8,407 nucleotides of DNA, from positions 1-8,407 of the forward strand of contig CAKZYI010000447.1 in the NCBI GenBank assembly GCA_937884735.1, written 5' to 3'. Source of the DNA: an uncultured Pleurocapsa sp. (lineage in GTDB: Bacteria > Cyanobacteriota > Cyanobacteriia > Cyanobacteriales > Xenococcaceae). The notes beneath the pieces were generated by a model. That model saw only the letters and a list, made by a program, of their open reading frames with translations. It ran no database searches and had not been told where the DNA came from. This document shows, piece by piece, positions 5,752 to 8,407 of this stretch; the stretch's first letter is position 1; the number at the start of each line of letters is the position of its first letter. The position numbers were made by a program, and so were the translations under genes.

Positions 5752-5772
5752 CTTATTCCTTATTCCTTGTTC
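5752..5772. repeat. Heptad repeat CTTATTC x3 overlapping the end of the UPF0104 gene
   Basis: Three heptads, CTTATTC, CTTATTC and CTTGTTC, straddle the stop codon of the minus-strand gene (5760-5762). On that strand they read as repeated GAATAAG, so the last residues N-K-E and the stop are made of repeat. A second, different heptad tract lies 170 bases away. Confidence 0.8.
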
Positions 5773-6713
5773 TTTATAGTTTTGTTTGCCGCCATCATTT
5801 GCCCCAAAAAGGGTAAACCAACCATAGCAGGAATAAAATAGCGAGAGGTACATAACAAACCTAATGCTGCTCCTGTTGCTTGATTGAAGTAGTCTTGATA
5901 AAAATAAATTATTGCTGCATCGCGAGTACCAATTCCTGCAAAAGTTAGGGGTAACAATCCTGCAAGTATCGAAAGAGGAGATAAAGCCAAACTAATCAAA
6001 AAAGGAGTAACGGCTTTCAAGGCTAAAATAAACAGCCAAATCTGCAATAGGTGCAAAAACCAAATAAAAACCGAAGTGCAGGTGACTAACAACAAGTGAG
6101 GCTTGTTACTCCAAAAGTAGTCGTGCATTTCTCCCCAGGAAGACTGCATTTTCTGAAGTTTGATTTTAATTGACTGGGGGGCAAATTTTGCGGTGGAATT
6201 GAAAAACAAAGCAGCAAATCCTTTGGAGCTTAATAAAAGTATCCCCAATGCCAATCCTGTTGCTACTCCTCCAGTCATAATCCAAAACAAAGCATCCTTA
6301 TCAGGATATAAAATCAAGCCAAAAACACACCACAACAGTAAAGATAGTAAATCGCAAGCCTTTTCAAATATAGAAATTGCGATCGCCAAGCTCAAGCTTA
6401 AACTAGAACGCTCTGACATGAAGTAAGCTTTGGCAATATCACCCATTTTGGAGGGTAAAATCATGTTCAAGACACTGGCACCCAAAATCAAACGATTCGC
6501 TTCTAATAACCCTAAACTATGCTTGGGTACTAGCTGCTGTAGCCGCCATGCTGTGATTGAAGTAATGGGAATTACCATCGCAAGTGCCACCGCCAACATA
6601 ACACCATCACAGTTTTGGAATACTTCAAGCAGATTAGCTAAATCGATCTTGGCATAGATAAAAAATAAAATTGCAACGCTAATGACTATAGAAACAAACC
6701 GTTTAAAATTCAT
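5760..6713 (-). CDS. UPF0104 / LPG-synthase-TM flippase-like integral membrane protein
   Basis: The 317-residue protein has the membrane-domain pattern of the UPF0104 family (AglD / MprF N-terminal flippase-like domain). Hydrophobic spans lie at about 6-20, 37-55, 72-86, 105-135, 143-163, 205-232, 236-257 and 282-305. Family motifs are NMILPSKMGDIAKAYFM (83-99) and LTFAGIGTRDAAIIYFY (256-272). There is no C-terminal lysyl-transferase domain, so it is not a full MprF. Such stand-alone proteins are thought to move or help transfer lipid-linked sugars or aminoacyl-lipids in the cytoplasmic membrane; the substrate here is unknown. The ATG lies 5 bases from a HIP1 octamer and has no Shine-Dalgarno sequence. 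The last codons and stop lie in a heptad repeat. It is divergent from the 228-residue membrane protein, with a shared 133-base gap that carries a hairpin. Confidence 0.85.
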   Translation of the reverse strand: MNFKRFVSIVISVAILFFIYAKIDLANLLEVFQNCDGVMLAVALAMVIPITSITAWRLQQLVPKHSLGLLEANRLILGASVLNMILPSKMGDIAKAYFMSERSSLSLSLAIAISIFEKACDLLSLLLWCVFGLILYPDKDALFWIMTGGVATGLALGILLLSSKGFAALFFNSTAKFAPQSIKIKLQKMQSSWGEMHDYFWSNKPHLLLVTCTSVFIWFLHLLQIWLFILALKAVTPFLISLALSPLSILAGLLPLTFAGIGTRDAAIIYFYQDYFNQATGAALGLLCTSRYFIPAMVGLPFLGQMMAANKTIKNKE

Positions 6714-6718
6714 AAAGA

Positions 6719-6726
6719 GCGATCGC
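6719..6726. repeat. HIP1 octamer just upstream of the UPF0104 gene
   Basis: A perfect GCGATCGC sits 5 bases before the UPF0104 start, where a ribosome binding site would normally be. It is one of two intergenic HIP1 copies in this window. Confidence 0.9.
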
Positions 6727-6742
6727 GCTAGTTATTTTCACC

Positions 6743-6776
6743 AAAGGTCAGAGTAGCGGAGTAATCTCTGACTTTT
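6743..6776 (+). other. Strong hairpin in the divergent membrane-protein intergenic region
   Basis: An 11-base stem pairs 6743-6753 (AAAGGTCAGAG) with 6766-6776 (CTCTGACTTTT), with one G-U pair and a 12-base loop. On the plus strand it ends in four T residues, a terminator-like look, but no plus-strand gene precedes it closely. It could be an operator, an attenuator in the leader of the 6847 gene, or the end of an antisense or small RNA. Confidence 0.55.
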
Positions 6777-6846
6777 AGCTTTTGGATAGTATAGAGGATG
6801 ATATCTATTTTCTTATTGAAACTTATAAAACTACAATTGGCTACTA

Positions 6847-7533
6847 ATGAGTGAAAAATCTACAGGTTTTCCGATAGTAAAATACTGGCTTGATAAAGGA
6901 AAGCAGCATTTTAATCGCATTCCAATTTTAATTTGGTTGAATGCTATTACTATTGTTACTCTCAGTATATTGAGCATTTATGCTCGATTAAGAAGTAAAG
7001 GCGCAGGCATTGAAAGTCTTTTTAGCGATCCTTTCTATATTGGTATTTATTATTTGGGTTGGTTTACCAGCATCTCAGAGATTATGTGGTGTTCTTCGAT
7101 CGCCATTTGTATTTTTTCTGCTATCTTGCTTCCTGCTTCTGATCGCCAGTTCAAAATATTCTTGTCTGGCAGCAGCTTGGTAATGTTGCTCCTCTTTTTT
7201 GACGATCGCTTTCGTTCAACCCTGAATTTGTGCGCTTTTTTCGGCACTTGCAAAATCCTTAAATTGGGGGTTTATTCTCTTTATGGTTTGGTATTAATTT
7301 TCTATGCTTGGTTTTTCCGCCACACTATTCGCCAAACTCCCTATTTTCCCCTTTTAGTATCTTTTTGCTTGTTTGGATTTTCTAGTGCGATCGATATTAC
7401 TCCAATTAGCAGTCGTGGTGTTCACGCCATGCTCGAAGATGGTACTAAGCTAGTTGGTTTGATCAATCTCACTATTTATTTTTGGTGGATTTGCCACCAA
7501 GAAATCAAGAAAAACTTGGTGCAAAAATCGTAA
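6847..7533 (+). CDS. Multi-pass membrane protein of unknown function
   Basis: The 228-residue protein has about six hydrophobic segments, at about 26-46, 66-95, 104-118, 140-158, 167-184 and 202-217, and no signal peptide. Charged residues sit at membrane edges: FFDDRF (117-122) after segment three, and LEDGTKLVG (196-204) at the start of segment six. This pattern of paired acids after one helix and an E-x-x-x-K motif before the last helix recalls a class of uncharacterised membrane proteins found near polysaccharide or exosortase genes. That resemblance is from memory and is tentative. It is divergent from the UPF0104 membrane protein, so the two may share control from the hairpin-bearing gap. 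A TATAAA at 6824-6829 is a possible -10 but has a poor -35. No Shine-Dalgarno sequence precedes the ATG. It ends 5 bases from the convergent cupin gene. Function is unknown. Confidence 0.75.
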   Translation: MSEKSTGFPIVKYWLDKGKQHFNRIPILIWLNAITIVTLSILSIYARLRSKGAGIESLFSDPFYIGIYYLGWFTSISEIMWCSSIAICIFSAILLPASDRQFKIFLSGSSLVMLLLFFDDRFRSTLNLCAFFGTCKILKLGVYSLYGLVLIFYAWFFRHTIRQTPYFPLLVSFCLFGFSSAIDITPISSRGVHAMLEDGTKLVGLINLTIYFWWICHQEIKKNLVQKS

Positions 7534-7538
7534 ATAAA

Positions 7539-8015
7539 TCAAATCTTCCTACCTACTTTCGGATTTGAAACATTGCTTAGATCGACCAAATTATTTAACT
7601 CCCCGTTGCGATAGAGTCTTTTCTTCAGCCTGGGGTAATCACCAACATCATGAGTTAATCTTTGACCAACTACAATACAGCGAAGAATTTCCCCACCTGT
7701 ATTTTTCATTGTATGAGGAAAACCGCCAGCTCGATAGCCAATAAAATCTCCCGCACCAACTTCATGTTCGGTTTCATCAATTGTTACTGTAGCTTTGCCC
7801 GAAAGGACATAAACACATTCATCTTCAAAATGATGGAGGTGATACTCTGTAGATTCATATCCAGGAAGAACTTCAATAATGTGAAAACCAATATTTTTTA
7901 AGCCAGTCAGATCTCCAAGGGATTTATTAATTCTTTTTGCGTTTGGATTGAGGTAGTGAGTTTTCGTCAAACCTTCAAGCTCTTCGATCTCTTTTTTTCT
8001 GATGATATATTTCAT
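7539..8015 (-). CDS. Cupin-domain protein (COG3837-like)
   Basis: The 158-residue single-domain cupin has both metal-binding motifs. Motif 1, GYESTEYHLHHFEDECVYVL (52-71), supplies His59, His61 and Glu66. Motif 2, GDFIGYRAGGFPHTMKN (89-105), supplies His101. The usual mononuclear metal site therefore looks complete. The C-terminal tail GQRLTHDVGDYPRLKKRLYR (117-136) is the pattern I associate with COG3837-type cupins of unknown substrate. The protein has no signal and is probably cytosolic. It follows the lipid-A-synthase-related gene by 2 bases on the same strand, which implies co-transcription and probably translational coupling; only a weak AAAG stands before the ATG. It could be an isomerase, dioxygenase or sugar-binding protein; nothing here separates these. 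It converges with the 6847 gene. Confidence 0.85.
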   Translation of the reverse strand: MKYIIRKKEIEELEGLTKTHYLNPNAKRINKSLGDLTGLKNIGFHIIEVLPGYESTEYHLHHFEDECVYVLSGKATVTIDETEHEVGAGDFIGYRAGGFPHTMKNTGGEILRCIVVGQRLTHDVGDYPRLKKRLYRNGELNNLVDLSNVSNPKVGRKI

Positions 8016-8017
8016 AT

Positions 8018-8407
8018 TTATTGTTCTTTCAATAAAGTTTTACATAGACTCAAAGCAATCCTTTGGGCTGCGCCAGATTCACCCATACGACGTTTACCAT
8101 TAGCCGCAATTTGCTGTAGTTGTTGGGGATTATTAATAACTTGAGAGATCGCCTGACTAACTTCATTAGCCTTGTCTACCATAATAATTGAGCAGCCTAA
8201 CAAGCGAGATTGAGCTTCTGCAAAAGCGTAGGTAAATTGAGGTCCTTCTCCTGGCATGATAATTGCAGGCTTACCCAAGCCCACAAATTCTTCTGTAGCT
8301 GTACCTGCCATGGCGATCGCAATATCTCCCTGTCGCAGATATTTTGATTAGCTTGATTGGCTCAAAGTCAAACTAGAGTTTCCTTGTAGTAAAATAAAAA
8401 TATTGTT
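8018..8407 (-). pseudogene. Lipid-A-disaccharide-synthase-related protein, C-terminal part, with an in-frame TAA
   Basis: From residue A-M-A-G-T-A-T the frame matches the C-terminal domain of the TIGR03492-type proteins of cyanobacteria, which resemble LpxB glycosyltransferases: AMAGTATEEFVGLGKPAII, then GEGPQFTYAFAEAQSRLLG, with the GEGPQF loop and the helix ending LCKTLLKEQ. The Met at 8309-8311 is internal, not a start: the frame continues upstream as LRQGDIAI, as in the family. Twelve codons upstream it meets TAA (8348-8350). Beyond that stop the frame stays open to the window edge and still reads family-like (LTLSQSS before the stop, aligned with the usual T-Q-x-x-F position). So the gene is probably interrupted by one nonsense codon. 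Full-length members are about 400 residues; most of the gene lies outside the window. The product would be a cytoplasmic or membrane-associated sugar-nucleotide transferase. The cupin follows 2 bases downstream. Confidence 0.75.

Larger units (their letters stand above)
5448..5759. other. Repeat-bearing intergenic region with a possible coding remnant
   Basis: These 312 bases separate the convergent 51-residue lipoprotein gene and the UPF0104 gene. They contain an ACTAATG heptad tract (5545-5579), a TATAAT on the plus strand (5585-5590), and a 36-codon frame without a clear start (5615-5725) described separately. At the end, a CTTATTC heptad tract (5752-5772) runs into the UPF0104 stop codon. 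The first hundred bases show nothing recognisable. Confidence 0.5.

Noticed and set aside
5085..5759. tRNA, riboswitch or CRISPR array in the largest gene-poor stretch
   Set aside because: No cloverleaf, no known riboswitch core and no spaced repeats were seen; the only repeats are heptad tracts.
6160..6657. Two plus-strand open frames inside the UPF0104 gene
   Set aside because: They are shadows of a membrane protein gene with clear family motifs on the other strand.
1..8407. Recoding or an altered genetic code to explain the in-frame stops
   Set aside because: The stops are of different types and several genes, including truB and the cupin, end normally at TGA or TAA, so nonsense changes or base errors are simpler.

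Overview
The window looks like chromosomal DNA of a low-GC cyanobacterium. The grounds are eight perfect copies of the HIP1 octamer GCGATCGC (325, 1585, 1861, 2332, 4629, 6379, 6719, 8313), heptameric short tandem repeats between genes, and several protein families typical of cyanobacteria: a secreted DUF1565 beta-helix protein, an orphan ComB-family phosphatase and a lipid-A-disaccharide-synthase-like protein. The genus cannot be fixed from this stretch. No phage, transposase, CRISPR array, rRNA or tRNA was seen.

Layout. A secreted DUF1565 beta-helix protein (33-794, minus) is divergent from comB (1102-1809, plus), which converges on truB (1947-2861, minus). After a 328-base non-coding stretch comes an RsbW-type anti-sigma ATPase gene broken by an early TAA (3190-3639, plus). 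It meets tail to tail, 2 bases apart, a two-gene minus-strand unit: a 168-residue lipoprotein (4578-5084) followed by an unrecognised 296-residue helical protein (3642-4532). Divergent from the lipoprotein is a 51-codon gene (5292-5447, plus) that predicts a tiny Cys/Arg/Trp-rich lipoprotein. The next 312 bases hold a heptad repeat tract, a possible coding remnant and a second heptad tract that runs into the end of a UPF0104-type flippase-like membrane protein (5760-6713, minus). That gene is divergent, across a hairpin, from a second multi-pass membrane protein (6847-7533, plus). The window ends with a COG3837-like cupin (7539-8015, minus) placed 2 bases behind the 3' end of a lipid-A-disaccharide-synthase-related gene (8018-8407, minus).

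Most genes look unrelated in function (tRNA modification, envelope, regulation), which is common for cyanobacterial chromosomes. I see no complete new defence or mobile system. The most notable points are the three in-frame stops that interrupt or end recognisable proteins (33-35, 3253-3255, 8348-8350), the 51-residue lipoprotein, the lipoprotein/helical-protein operon, the heptad repeats (one of which supplies the last codons of a gene), and the hairpin between the two divergent membrane protein genes.
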